Source: Bacteroidota bacterium (GTDB lineage Bacteria; Bacteroidota; Bacteroidia; AKYH767-A; OLB10). Taken from it: 64,000 bases of DNA. The DNA is taken from positions 620,001 to 684,000 of the forward strand of contig JADJOA010000002.1 in the NCBI GenBank assembly GCA_016714005.1, written 5' to 3'. Under the pieces are notes generated by a model. It saw nothing but the letters and a program-made list of their open reading frames with translations. It was not told the origin of the DNA and made no database searches. A program made the position numbers and the translations under genes. Positions 41,753-52,122 of the stretch are shown here, one piece after another (position 1 is the first letter of the stretch; every line of letters starts with the position of its first letter).

Positions 41753-44700
41753 ATGACACAAACAAACATTCCAATTCCAAAAACACAAAGGCTTGCCATA
41801 GCGCTTGCAGTAATGTTTATGGCAGTGCTTGCCCTGATGGCAGGCAGGGCTACGGCTCAAACACAAACATTTAACAGCACAGGTACTTTTACAGTGCCTG
41901 CCGGAGTTACCTCAGTAAACGTACAGGTATGGGGTGGCGGTGGTGCCGGTGGCGGTAACACCACTACCAGTGATGGTGGGGGTGGCGGTGGCGGTGGCGC
42001 ATACAGTGCCACCAACGGCATTGCCGTTACACCAGGTGCAAGCTTAACAGTAACTGTTGGTGCAGCCGGAACAGGCGGCACAGGTGATGGTGGCAATGGT
42101 GGTGATAGCTGGTTTATTAATAATACAACAATACTTGCCAAAGGTGGAACTGGCGGAGATGCCCCGGTTAGCGGAGCAGGTGGTGTGGCAGGTGCTGGTG
42201 GTGCTGCCGGTAGCGGTATTGGAACAACAAAATTTAGTGGTGGTAATGGCGGAACTGGTAGAGATAACAGTACCGGACAAGGTGGCCCCGGTGGCTCATC
42301 GGCAGGGACAGGTGCCAATGGAACAAGTGGTGCGGTAGTTTGGTCAACCACGACCGCAGGTGCTGCACCAACTGGTGGTGGTAAAGGTGGTGATGGTGGT
42401 AGTTCAGGCAATGGTGGTTCTGATGCTACAGCCCCTGGTGGTGGCGGTGGTGGTGCAGGAGACAAGGTATTCACGAACCGTTCTGGTGGCGATGGTGCTG
42501 CCGGACGTGTGGTTATTTCATGGACATGCCCTACCTACAGTTTAACCTCTACTTCGGTTGTTTCTCCTTTATGTGTTACCAATACGGCTACCGTTACTTT
42601 AAACGGCAATGCGGCTAACTTACCTGCAGGTACTTATACAGTTACCTATAACCAAAGCGCACCAAACAGTGCTACAGGAGTTACCAAAACAATGACAGTT
42701 ACCACAGCAGGTACTGGTTCGTTTACAACCAATGCACTTGCAAATGCTGGTGCAACTACTATTACTATAACAAATTTAACATCGGGTGCAACGGGCGGCA
42801 CATGCTCTTCTGCCATGAGCACCAATAACACGGCTGTGGTTACCGTTAACGGAAATCCTACTGCCAATGCAGGAACAGATGTAACAACATGTGGCAACGC
42901 AGGTGCCGTAAATATTACTATAGGTTCAAGCTCAACCAATAATTCAGGTGTACAATGGACAAGCAGCGGCACAGGAACATGGACTAATGACAACTCACTA
43001 AGCCTTGCTGAATACACACCAAGTGGTGCTGATATTACAGCTGGTAGTGTAACACTAACATTAACTGCGTTTGGAAATTCGCCTTGCGGCAATGCAACAG
43101 ATACTAAAACGCTAACTATTAATCCTGCTCCGGCAGTAACCCCAGCAACTATTTGCCAGGGGAGCAGTGGATCGCTTACTGCCACTGCGGCTTGTCCTAA
43201 CGGTAGTGCTACAGCATCCGGAACCAATACCAATACATTTCAGTTAACAAACACATCGCCAGTACATAGTATTACTTTACCGGTTTCGGGAGTACCTGCC
43301 GGTGCAACTATTACCGATGTAAACGTAAGTGTTACCATAGCACACAATTACCAAAGCGATGTGGTATTGTCATTATCTACTCCTGGTGGAGGAACAACAG
43401 TGTCTTTAACCGGAGCTTCAGGTGCAGGAAATAGCAATAACCTTGGTAATACAACAGGGACAATTACAGAAACCTCAACAGGAGCTGTTGTTACTTATAC
43501 ATTCGATCAGGCTGCTTCAACGCAAGCTTGGGGTGGTAATAACCCCGCTACAGCAGGTAGTTTCCGTCCCGCATCAGGTGGCGGAAGTATGAATACATTT
43601 AACGGACTTACTACCATTAACGGTAACTGGACTTTGACTGCTGATGATGATGCCAATAACGATAATGGTTTAATTACAGCAGTTACTGTAACAATACAAT
43701 ATTCTTATCCCGGAGAAATTGCATGGTACACAGTACCAACCGGTGGAACGGTAGTTCAAAACGGTTCTCCGTTTAATCCTGTTGCCGATGCAGAAGTAAT
43801 TGCAGAAGGTGGCATTTATGCAAACCTTGTTAACAGCAACACTCCCGGTACTTATACATTTTATGCTGCATGTTCATCAACACCAACTTGCCGCGAAGCA
43901 GTAACATTTGTTATTGACCCTGCTGCAACAGTTGGTGCAGGTGCCGATCAAAACATGTGTACAACAGCAGGAACGGCTACCATGAGTGGTTCGTTTGGTG
44001 GTGGCGCTTCTTCTGCCACATGGTCAACTGCCGGTGATGGTTCATTTGATAACACTTCGTTAATGAATGCTGTTTATACACCGGGTGCCAACGATATTAC
44101 CAACGGTAGTGTTGTACTTACTTTAACTACTAACGACCCATCCGGTCCTTGCAATGCTGTTGCTGATAACATGACCCTTAACATTGAAACAGCACCTACG
44201 GTAAATGCAGGTGCCGATCAAAATATATGCGGAAACGGAACAGCAACTATGGCCGGTACAATGGGTGGTGGTGCTACAACTGTTGCATGGTCAACAAGTG
44301 GCGATGGCAGCTTCGATAACGCCAATAGTTTAACTGCTGTGTACACCCCTGGTGCCAATGATATTACCAACGGCACTGTTACACTTACTTTAACAACTAC
44401 CAGTGCAGTGTATTGCACCAATGTAAACGATGCAATGGTATTAACCATTGATGCTGCGCCTACTGCCAATGCAGGTAGCGATATAGAAATATGCGCTCCT
44501 AACAGTGCTTTCTTAAACGGAGCGTTTGGCGGTGCTGCAACCTCTGCATCATGGAGTACTGCCGGTGACGGTTCGTTTGATAATGCTTCTTTAATGAATG
44601 CCGTATATACCCCGGGAACAAACGATATTGCCAATGGTAGTGTTGTGCTTACTTTAACTACTGATGATCCTGCCGGTGTTTGCACTGCTGCAAGCGATAA

Positions 44701-46345
44701 TCTTACACTTACTGTACGCTCTACAATACCAATGCAGCCAGCTGTTATTACCGGTGCACCGGCTAGTGTTTGTCCTCCATTAAATGGTGTGGTATTAAAC
44801 ACAGCAAACGACCCTAATGCTACTTCATATTTATGGACTACTGGACCAGGTACCACAGGCATTACATTTAATCCTGCGTCTACTACAAATTCACAAACTA
44901 TTGATATAGGCTCAACTGTTAATTCTACATATGGTATAAGGGTAAGTGCAGTTAATGCATGCGGTACATCATTACATCGCACAGTCAACATCAGAAGATC
45001 TGTTTCTACTCCTGCTGCTATTACAGGAAATACAGTAGCATGTGGTAATGGAACTTATGCTTACTCTATTAATCCAGTTGTTGGTGCCGAATCTTATACA
45101 TGGACTGGTCCATCTCAGTCTCAAATAAATGGAGGTAGCAGTACTTTAACTACTGCCAGCACATCAGTAAATATTGAGTTGCACCATAGCTTTACTACGG
45201 GCACTGTAAGTGTTACTGCAAATGTAGCATGCTTTACAAGCCCGGCTAAAAATTTAAGCATAAGCAGTTCAACACCTGCCTTAACTACTATTACAGGTTC
45301 TGGCATTGGTTGCCCCGGAGGTACATTAACTTACACCGTTCCGGCAGTAAATGGCGCTGCAAGTTACAGCTGGACCTTACCTAACAATGTTACCGGTTCA
45401 TCTTCTACAAATTCTATAAATGCAACATTTAACACTGGTTTTACAAGCAGTAATATATGTGTAAGAGCAAACAGTGTGTGTGGTGTGCAATCAGCACCAC
45501 GTTGCAAAGCAGTTGCTCCTGGGGTTCCTGCGCAACCTGCTTCTATAAGCGGTAATACCAATGGCTTGTGCGGACAAAATACCTCTTTCACTACTCCTCC
45601 GGTTTCTGGTGTGAGTTATACATGGGCTCCCCCGGCAGGTTATTCTAACTTAATGGGACAAGGAACAAATTCTATTAGCGTTACCATGCCATCAAGCTTC
45701 ACCAATGCCAACTTGTGTGTTACTGCAACTAATGCTTGCGGAAACAGTACACCAAGATGTATTACCGTAAAAGGTGCTCCATTAACTCCGGCTGCCATTA
45801 CTGCCAGCCCTGCTTCATGGTGTGCACCTACTGAAGCCATCAGTTTCAACTCAAACACTTCAGCTTTAACAGGTGTATATAATCTATCATGGTCATGGGT
45901 TCCTGCAAATGCAGCTACTTATGTATTAGGACAGGGAACTAATGGTTTGGTTGTTGATTGGGATTTACCGGGTGCTGCCACAGTATATTTAACTGCATCA
46001 AATGCATGTGGTAATACTACACGTACACTTGCATTAAATGTTGCTTCTTGCCGTCTGGCGGGCAATGGAGAAAATGCGCAAGAGTTAATTTCTTCTAAGA
46101 GAATTACTGTTTATCCGAATCCTGCTACCAGCGTAATTAATATTGATTATGATTTGAACAATGCTGGAACTACAACTGCATATTTAATTGACTTAAGTGG
46201 CAAAACAGTAATACAAAATGTAATGAATGCAGCACAAGGCTTTAGCAAAAACCAAATTGACATAAGCCGTCTGTCTAAGGGAATGTATCTTTTAAAGATA
46301 AATACGCCCGATGGCAATGTGCAAAGCAGAATAGTAATTGAGTAA
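41753..46345 (+). CDS. Giant glycine-rich, P-domain and PKD/Ig-repeat protein with T9SS type A tail
   Basis: About 1530 residues, frame intact. Signal peptide about 1-37 (LAVMFMAVLALMAGRATAQ). Then a glycine-rich domain opening VPAGVTSVNVQVWGGGGAG and reaching about residue 255; Ig-like domains; a proprotein-convertase P-domain (about 490-655, with HNYQSDVVLSLSTPGG and INGNWTLTADDDANNDNG); three near-identical 95-residue repeats (NAGADQN or NAGSDIE start, STAGDGSFDN, YTPGANDITNGS); four or five PKD-like repeats with a GxxSYSWTLP pattern; and a type A tail (ITVYPNPATSVINIDYDL). No catalytic domain is visible; an adhesin or matrix role is inferred. The start at 41753 gives a good signal peptide. 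Confidence 0.88.
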   Translation: MTQTNIPIPKTQRLAIALAVMFMAVLALMAGRATAQTQTFNSTGTFTVPAGVTSVNVQVWGGGGAGGGNTTTSDGGGGGGGGAYSATNGIAVTPGASLTVTVGAAGTGGTGDGGNGGDSWFINNTTILAKGGTGGDAPVSGAGGVAGAGGAAGSGIGTTKFSGGNGGTGRDNSTGQGGPGGSSAGTGANGTSGAVVWSTTTAGAAPTGGGKGGDGGSSGNGGSDATAPGGGGGGAGDKVFTNRSGGDGAAGRVVISWTCPTYSLTSTSVVSPLCVTNTATVTLNGNAANLPAGTYTVTYNQSAPNSATGVTKTMTVTTAGTGSFTTNALANAGATTITITNLTSGATGGTCSSAMSTNNTAVVTVNGNPTANAGTDVTTCGNAGAVNITIGSSSTNNSGVQWTSSGTGTWTNDNSLSLAEYTPSGADITAGSVTLTLTAFGNSPCGNATDTKTLTINPAPAVTPATICQGSSGSLTATAACPNGSATASGTNTNTFQLTNTSPVHSITLPVSGVPAGATITDVNVSVTIAHNYQSDVVLSLSTPGGGTTVSLTGASGAGNSNNLGNTTGTITETSTGAVVTYTFDQAASTQAWGGNNPATAGSFRPASGGGSMNTFNGLTTINGNWTLTADDDANNDNGLITAVTVTIQYSYPGEIAWYTVPTGGTVVQNGSPFNPVADAEVIAEGGIYANLVNSNTPGTYTFYAACSSTPTCREAVTFVIDPAATVGAGADQNMCTTAGTATMSGSFGGGASSATWSTAGDGSFDNTSLMNAVYTPGANDITNGSVVLTLTTNDPSGPCNAVADNMTLNIETAPTVNAGADQNICGNGTATMAGTMGGGATTVAWSTSGDGSFDNANSLTAVYTPGANDITNGTVTLTLTTTSAVYCTNVNDAMVLTIDAAPTANAGSDIEICAPNSAFLNGAFGGAATSASWSTAGDGSFDNASLMNAVYTPGTNDIANGSVVLTLTTDDPAGVCTAASDNLTLTVRSTIPMQPAVITGAPASVCPPLNGVVLNTANDPNATSYLWTTGPGTTGITFNPASTTNSQTIDIGSTVNSTYGIRVSAVNACGTSLHRTVNIRRSVSTPAAITGNTVACGNGTYAYSINPVVGAESYTWTGPSQSQINGGSSTLTTASTSVNIELHHSFTTGTVSVTANVACFTSPAKNLSISSSTPALTTITGSGIGCPGGTLTYTVPAVNGAASYSWTLPNNVTGSSSTNSINATFNTGFTSSNICVRANSVCGVQSAPRCKAVAPGVPAQPASISGNTNGLCGQNTSFTTPPVSGVSYTWAPPAGYSNLMGQGTNSISVTMPSSFTNANLCVTATNACGNSTPRCITVKGAPLTPAAITASPASWCAPTEAISFNSNTSALTGVYNLSWSWVPANAATYVLGQGTNGLVVDWDLPGAATVYLTASNACGNTTRTLALNVASCRLAGNGENAQELISSKRITVYPNPATSVINIDYDLNNAGTTTAYLIDLSGKTVIQNVMNAAQGFSKNQIDISRLSKGMYLLKINTPDGNVQSRIVIE

Positions 46346-46367
46346 TCTTTAATTTGAATAAAAGCAA

Positions 46368-46400
46368 AGAGCCGCCCCTTCTTAGAGAAGGGGCGGCTCT
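46368..46400. terminator. Strong bidirectional rho-independent terminator
   Basis: A perfect 15-bp GC-rich stem (46368-46382 with 46386-46400), loop TAG, followed by TATTATTATTTTTTT. It lies between convergent stops at 46345 and 46417. Confidence 0.92.
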
Positions 46401-46416
46401 TATTATTATTTTTTTG

Positions 46417-47436
46417 TTATTTATCTTGAACTGCATCCATCAAATCTCCAAGTTTTGGTATAAGCACTACTTCAATCCTTCTGTTTTTCCTCTTGGATTC
46501 GGCCGTAGTGTTTGGCTCCACAGGTAAATACGGTCCCCTGCCAGATGGTATTAATCTAACGGGGTCTATAGTTGCTCCATACTTGGTTAATATGCGTGTA
46601 ACGGATGTTGCGCGCAGAACGCTTAAATCCCAGTTATCTTTTATAGGACCTCCGCTAATTGGAACATTGTCTGTATGTCCTTCAATACGTACATTAATAT
46701 CCTTATTAGATTCAAGAACCTGTGCTAATTGTTTCAAAGCATCTTCACCACGCTTGTCAACTACTGTGCTTCCGCTTGCAAACAATAACTTTTCATCCAT
46801 ACTTACATACACGTTTCCGTCCTTTTTGGTAATGGTTAATCCGTTTCCTTCAAAGCCTGTTAACGCCTTGCTAACTATACTGCGCAAAGCATTGGCAACA
46901 GAATCTTTTTGATCTAACATACGCTGTAGGTCGCGCACTTTTTCTTCGCGCTCCCTTAAATTGCCTTGCATTTTTCCGAGCGATGCCTGCAACTCATTTA
47001 AGGCAGCTTCTTTTTTTGCCATCTCATCTTGCTTCTTAATTAATTCCTCCTGCGTCATTTGCAACTGACCAATCACTTTTTTTGTTTCATCAGCTTTGCT
47101 GGCAAGCAGCTTATCATTATTAGCAACTAATTTTTCGTAAGAGTTACTTAACTCATTATACAAATTAGTGAGCCTCCGCTGCGCTGTGCCAAGTGATGAG
47201 GTGTCGTTTTCTAATTTTTCAATTTGCTTTTTTTGTTCAGCATTACGCGAGTTAAGTTCATCATTTTTTGAAATGTAGCTTGCATTTTCCGTTTTAAGTT
47301 TTGAGTTCTCTTCCTCACAGGTGGCTTTCTTTAATTTCATTTCGTCATACTGGCGTGCCGGAACGCATGCATTAAAAACAAGTGCCGTTACTGCCAAAGC
47401 AGTTGCCGGAATCATTAACTTAAATTTTGGGGTCAT
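46417..47436 (-). CDS. OmpA/MotB-domain lipoprotein with coiled coil
   Basis: An intact 339-residue protein. The lipobox TALVFNAC has its Cys at residue 24. Residues about 30-185 form a long coiled coil, and the C-terminal OmpA-like peptidoglycan-binding domain (about 200-335) contains LLFASGSTVVDKRG, INVRIEGHTDNVPI, DLSVLRATSVTRIL and SKRKNRRIEVVL. It probably anchors the outer membrane to peptidoglycan. A TAnnTTTG element lies 49 bases upstream. Confidence 0.9.
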   Translation of the reverse strand: MTPKFKLMIPATALAVTALVFNACVPARQYDEMKLKKATCEEENSKLKTENASYISKNDELNSRNAEQKKQIEKLENDTSSLGTAQRRLTNLYNELSNSYEKLVANNDKLLASKADETKKVIGQLQMTQEELIKKQDEMAKKEAALNELQASLGKMQGNLREREEKVRDLQRMLDQKDSVANALRSIVSKALTGFEGNGLTITKKDGNVYVSMDEKLLFASGSTVVDKRGEDALKQLAQVLESNKDINVRIEGHTDNVPISGGPIKDNWDLSVLRATSVTRILTKYGATIDPVRLIPSGRGPYLPVEPNTTAESKRKNRRIEVVLIPKLGDLMDAVQDK

Positions 47437-47484
47437 ATTGGTGAAACTTTAATGTAATTAACAAGTAAAATATATTATGGTGTT

Positions 47485-47492
47485 CAAAAGTA
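47485..47492 (-). promoter_or_regulatory. Bacteroidota-type promoter -7 element for the OmpA-type gene
   Basis: On the minus strand TACTTTTG, an exact TAnnTTTG match, about 49 bases before the ATG at 47436. Confidence 0.45.
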
Positions 47493-47569
47493 AAAATGGT
47501 GGCTTGATTATTTATAGTGTAATGATGAAATTTGTGTTTGACTTTTGAACAAGAATTAATCAGAATAAA

Positions 47570-48280
47570 ATGAGCACATTAAACCCTAATTGGATTACTG
47601 AAAAGCACATAGATTTTGAGTACAAAAAATACATGTTGCTGGCATATTTGCAACACGTAAACACTCACTTTACCGAACACAAACTTTACCCTACACTTGC
47701 CGAGTTGGTTACACATTATAAAAACGTGGTTACGTTGCGCGAAAACAAAAAGACTTTTTATGAACGTTTTCCTCAACGCATGAGTGCGGTTGATTTTTCT
47801 AACTTTAAAATTATTTATGAAAAGATTTTGGAGGATGATGAACTGATGCAGCATGTGGAAGAAATTATTTCATTTTCTATTCCACAGTTTGAAAAATACC
47901 TTTCGGAAGGAAAAAAGATATATGATTTTTTAGAATCACATCTTGAAATATCACCAGTAGGCATTGTTCCCTTACACAACAAAGAAGGCTATTTATTTTT
48001 AACAGAAAAAAGAAACCGCGAAACACGCATTTATGAATATGCCATTACACTTTTTGAAAGCCCCGATGAAAAATACCGGGGCATTTATACCAACTTTGTT
48101 TGTTCTTACGAAAAAAGTATCAGCAATACTTTTGAAAATATAAAAAGCGAACTCATCACCTATCATCAAAAACTCCCTAACCCTGCGGCTTACGTTATTG
48201 AAGCAGGAATTAGCATTCCGGTTGAAGAAACTTTTTTACCATTGGCAAAAAGGGTTTTGATGAAATATGTTTCGGAGTAA
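47570..48280 (+). CDS. Conserved hypothetical protein
   Basis: An intact 236-residue soluble protein starting LNPNWITEKHIDFEYKKYML. It is rich in charged and aromatic residues; the N-terminal half looks helical (YLQHVNTHFTEHKLYPTLAE) and the C-terminal half mixed. I do not recognise a domain. No signal peptide or membrane segment. It appears to stand alone, divergent from the OmpA-type gene. Confidence 0.75.
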   Translation: MSTLNPNWITEKHIDFEYKKYMLLAYLQHVNTHFTEHKLYPTLAELVTHYKNVVTLRENKKTFYERFPQRMSAVDFSNFKIIYEKILEDDELMQHVEEIISFSIPQFEKYLSEGKKIYDFLESHLEISPVGIVPLHNKEGYLFLTEKRNRETRIYEYAITLFESPDEKYRGIYTNFVCSYEKSISNTFENIKSELITYHQKLPNPAAYVIEAGISIPVEETFLPLAKRVLMKYVSE

Positions 48281-48327
48281 ATTTTCCTTTTGATTGGTTT
48301 ATTTAATTGATACCAAAAAAAACACCA

Positions 48328-48351
48328 AAGGCTCACTTCACAGTGAGCCTT
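48328..48351 (-). terminator. Rho-independent terminator after the coiled-coil lipoprotein gene
   Basis: A 10-bp stem AAGGCTCACT/AGTGAGCCTT with loop TCAC. On the minus strand it is followed by a GTTTTTTTT tract. It lies 114 bases past the stop at 48465 and 48 bases past the convergent gene. Confidence 0.7.
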
Positions 48352-48464
48352 GGCGAACCTAAAACTTATGCAACCTTATCGAATAAAAGCCTGATTTAAT
48401 TTTGACAGGAATCTAACTTTTGATCATTCTCTCTCACTTTTCCCATCGATATTGGTACTCTTTT

Positions 48465-49331
48465 TTAGTTGGTCATTACAACTAAGTATTTTGATGCGCT
48501 CCAGAATTTTTCGGGGTCTGTTATCACCAGGTCAGAAACTGTTTTGTCAGTTTGCTCAAGGCGATATGAATCTGAAGGATGAGTAGTTACTAATTTTGCG
48601 CTCTTGCTATTGATTGGAATAGATGCGGTTTGTGTGTAATCAATTTTAGTGAAAGATTCATTTTTAATTGCAGGAACCACTTTGGGTTTTGCACCTAAAC
48701 CAAGCACACCGCCTTCTTTTGCCAACACTTTTTGGTCTCTCAACTTTTTATAATTACCCACAGTGTAGTAAGCTGTATGCAACTTTGTGGTTTGGTCAGC
48801 AATTACGATTACGCGGTTTGCATTCTCGGTGTTAAGCGAATCGTAACTTGTACGGATCGTTGCCAATTGTACATTTAAGCTACCGAGTTGCTCGTTAAGT
48901 GATGCAAGTTCTTTTTCTTTCTGCACCAATTGCTCTTTAAGATTAGCAACCATTTTCTCTAACTTACCTACTTTACCACTGTTACGTTTAATTGATTTTT
49001 CTAAATCGGCAATGCGGGTTTTGTTTTCAGTCATTAATTGGTTAATGGCTTCAATTTCTGCATTAATTCTTTCCTTAGTGGTTTTTGCCATTTCAGGATT
49101 TTTTTCAGCGCTCATAGCAATAGATTGTTGCTTTTGAGTGATGGTGTTTAAATTCGTTTCAACCTCGTTGAAAGAACTTATAAACTCGTCAATCGTTTGG
49201 TTATTTGCATTGGTGATAGCAACCAACGAATCGCGCTGACGGGTTAACTGCTCTGCCTGTTCTTTGTAGTTTTCGCAACCAGTTAACATGGCGGCTATAG
49301 CAACCGGAACTATTAACAATGTCTTTTTCAT
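48465..49331 (-). CDS. Coiled-coil lipoprotein
   Basis: An intact 288-residue protein with lipobox IAAMLTGC (Cys 19) and a long coiled coil (about residues 25-175, with NQTIDEFISSFNEVETNLNT). The remaining 110 residues hold TAYYTVGNYKKLRDQKVLAK, a pattern I associate with a family of Bacteroidota lipoproteins with unclear roles, and end SASKYLVVMTN. It may be an envelope-associated structural protein. Confidence 0.78.
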   Translation of the reverse strand: MKKTLLIVPVAIAAMLTGCENYKEQAEQLTRQRDSLVAITNANNQTIDEFISSFNEVETNLNTITQKQQSIAMSAEKNPEMAKTTKERINAEIEAINQLMTENKTRIADLEKSIKRNSGKVGKLEKMVANLKEQLVQKEKELASLNEQLGSLNVQLATIRTSYDSLNTENANRVIVIADQTTKLHTAYYTVGNYKKLRDQKVLAKEGGVLGLGAKPKVVPAIKNESFTKIDYTQTASIPINSKSAKLVTTHPSDSYRLEQTDKTVSDLVITDPEKFWSASKYLVVMTN

Positions 49332-49618
49332 ACTTTTTGATTTTTTGAATTTGAACTATATTATGTAATAGCCGTGCCAAACCAGTTAAACAAACCTTTT
49401 GATGACCTTATTAAAATCATTTTTCAAAAGAATTTTCCTCTGAAAAAGCATGGATTAAGGGAAGGAAATTTTTCTTTCTTATCACAATCAATCTAAAATT
49501 AAAGTGTAAAACTTTTACTCAAAAAGGGAAGCGTTTTCCCAAAATGAAACTAATTTGGGGCTGTTAAAATGATTTGAAAAGGATTTCGTTTAACTTTCAA
49601 TAAACCCAAAACCTCAAG

Positions 49619-52094
49619 ATGTTCCGCTTTAAAATTGCATTAGGATTTTTACTTGCGCTTACGCTTGCTGCTGCCGGAGTGTATTTTACTTACGCTTTTC
49701 TAACCCGCATGTCAAATACTATTGACAAAGCTGTTAAACCTGATGAGAGATTAGTCATGCTTAAAAATTTAGTTAATGATATTTATAGTGCCGAAAACGC
49801 AGTACGAACATTTGCAGTTAGTAACAACGAAAAATATCTTGAGCCTTATTATCAGTTATTATCAACTATTGATGCCGATGCTGGTACACTAAAAAATGCT
49901 TTTGCAGCAAACAATTCAGATATTGATGAAATTACATCGCTGTTAAAAGAAAAGCTTTCATCGTATGATGAGTTAATAGAATTGCGATACAACAGTTTAA
50001 TTGAAGATTACACCCAACAATTGAATTTACAAGCTGCCGAAGCCGACTCGCAAGCCCAGGCAGCAAGAGAGCAAGCCAAAAATCAAAAACCCGGAAAATT
50101 TTTTCTTGGTCTGACTTTGAAAAAAACTTACACAGCAAAACAAAAAGAACTTGATACATTAATTGCAATGAAAGAAACACAATCGGTTATGCTTAAACAA
50201 AAAGTAAAGCAATTAACCGAAGAGCAAAATGCAAGAGTAAAAGAAATTGCAACCCGCGAACTTGAATTGCTGGAAAAAGACAGGAGTATAAATACAGAAC
50301 TGTTTAATAAAATAAACCATCTTGAAGAAGGTGTAGTAAGAGAAAATAAAATAAACATCAAGAAAACAATTGCCGATCTAGAAAAACAACAGCAGATACT
50401 GCTATACATCTCAATTGCAGCCTCTGCTTTTATTTTGCTTTTGAGCATTATCATTTTTGCTGATATTAACAGAAGCAATACATACAAAAAGCAATTAGAA
50501 ATTTCGCGTAATCGTGCTGAACAACTTGCTAAATTCAGAGAAGAGTTTTTAAGCAATATGAGCCATGAGTTGCGCACGCCAGTCAGCGCCCTTTCGGGGT
50601 TCAGCAAAAGGCTTGAAAAAACAAATCTCAATACTGAGCAACAAGAGTTTTTAAAAAAACATTTCGTTTGCTTCAGATCATTTGCTTGGTGTTATTAACG
50701 ATGTATTAGATATTGCGCGTATAGAAAGCGGACAGTTAAAACTTTCCGAAGATAATTTTTCTGTTTACGAAACCGCACGTGAAGTAATTTCTCTTTTATC
50801 TATAAAAGCATTAGAAAAAAATATTGAGTTATCAACTGATATAGATTCTGTAAAAAACATGCTCGTCAGCGGAGATGCGATGCGATTGAGACAACTGCTG
50901 GTAAATATTTTAGGTAATGCTATAAAATTTACTTCACATGGTACTGTGAGTTTAAATATTAAATCATCTGGCACGGCTAATGAAGAAGGAAACAAAAATT
51001 TTGAAATAAAAATTCAGGATACTGGAATAGGAATACCGGCTGATAAATTGAAGAGCATATTTGAGCCATTTACGCAGGCGGATATGGGTATAGCCCGCAA
51101 GTTTGGCGGAACAGGATTGGGATTGAGCATTTCAAAAAAAATTGTTGAGTTGCTTAAAGGAGAGCTAAAAGCCGAAAGCAAAGAAGGAGAAGGAACAACA
51201 TTTACTGCTGTTCTTCCTTATAAGGTTGTTTCAACAACAGAAAATCTTTTTCAAAACGATAACACTCTTGAAGAAAAGAAAATTGAAACGCCTGTAAAAA
51301 CGTTAATAGGTTTAAAAATTTTATTGGCAGAAGATGATGAGCTTAACAATATTTTACAGCAAAGCATATTAAATGACTTGGGTGCCATTGTTGATGGCGT
51401 TGGCAATGGTGAGGAGGTATTGATGAAACTGCAACTCGAAAGATATGATGCCGTGCTGATGGACTTGCAAATGCCGGAACTTGATGGAATTGAAACTACA
51501 AGAAGAATAAGACAGGACTTAAAAAGTAATGTGCCTGTTATTGCCATTACAGCCAATATCCACAATGCACAAAAAGAAAAATGTTTTGCTGCTGGAGTAA
51601 ATGATGTGGTTATAAAACCTTTTTCAGAAAGCCAGATTGCAGAGGCTATCCTTAAATTTGTTTCGCAAGCTAATTACCTCAGTATTAAAACTAAGCAGGA
51701 GTATATTGCCAAAAAAGAACCAACCCTTCAAAAACCATATAATCTGGCTACATTAGAAAAAGCATCAAACGGCAACAGAGATTTTGTGGTAAGAATGATA
51801 AAGCTCTTTTGCATGAGTGGCGAAAGTTTGTTTACTAAAGCAAAAGAAAACCTAACGGCAGGCAATACAGCTAAAACTGCAGAAAATATACACAGGCTCA
51901 TTCCGTCATGCAGGCAATTAAATATTTCTCAACTTGCACTAACCTTAAAACAATTAGAGGATGATTGCATTGAAAATAAAAACAGCGCAAATATTTTACA
52001 CCAGTTAAATGATTGTTATCTGTACTTTACTGAAGTATCTAAAATGATGAATGATGAAGTTGAATTACTTCAAAAACCAATACAGAGCTCATAA
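49619..52094 (+). CDS. Hybrid sensor histidine kinase with receiver and HPt domains (one frameshift)
   Basis: About 826 residues. Two membrane segments (about 7-28 and 262-282) frame a periplasmic helical sensor domain of about 230 residues. Then H-box LSNMSHELRTPVSAL, a shift at about 50665 in an A-run (expected EFLKNISFASDHLLGVINDV), ATPase domain (VNILGNAIKFTS, FGGTGLGLSISKK), receiver domain (KILLAEDDE, phospho-Asp in AVLMDLQMPELDG), and a C-terminal HPt domain with NIHRLIPSCRQL (His acceptor). The full phosphorelay suggests that phosphate passes to the sigma-54 regulator gene 28 bases downstream. Confidence 0.88.
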
Positions 52095-52122
52095 CATTTT
52101 GTAACGTTTAAATTTTAAATTA

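Noticed and set aside
41857..42474. Long proline-rich minus-strand frame
   Set aside because: It is the antisense of the glycine-rich segment of the 41753 gene; GGN codons read as Pro on the other strand.
42646..44991. Other long minus-strand frames (42646-43233, 44218-44991)
   Set aside because: Antisense shadows of the Thr/Ala/Gly-rich T9SS gene, with Val/Leu/Pro composition and no family features.
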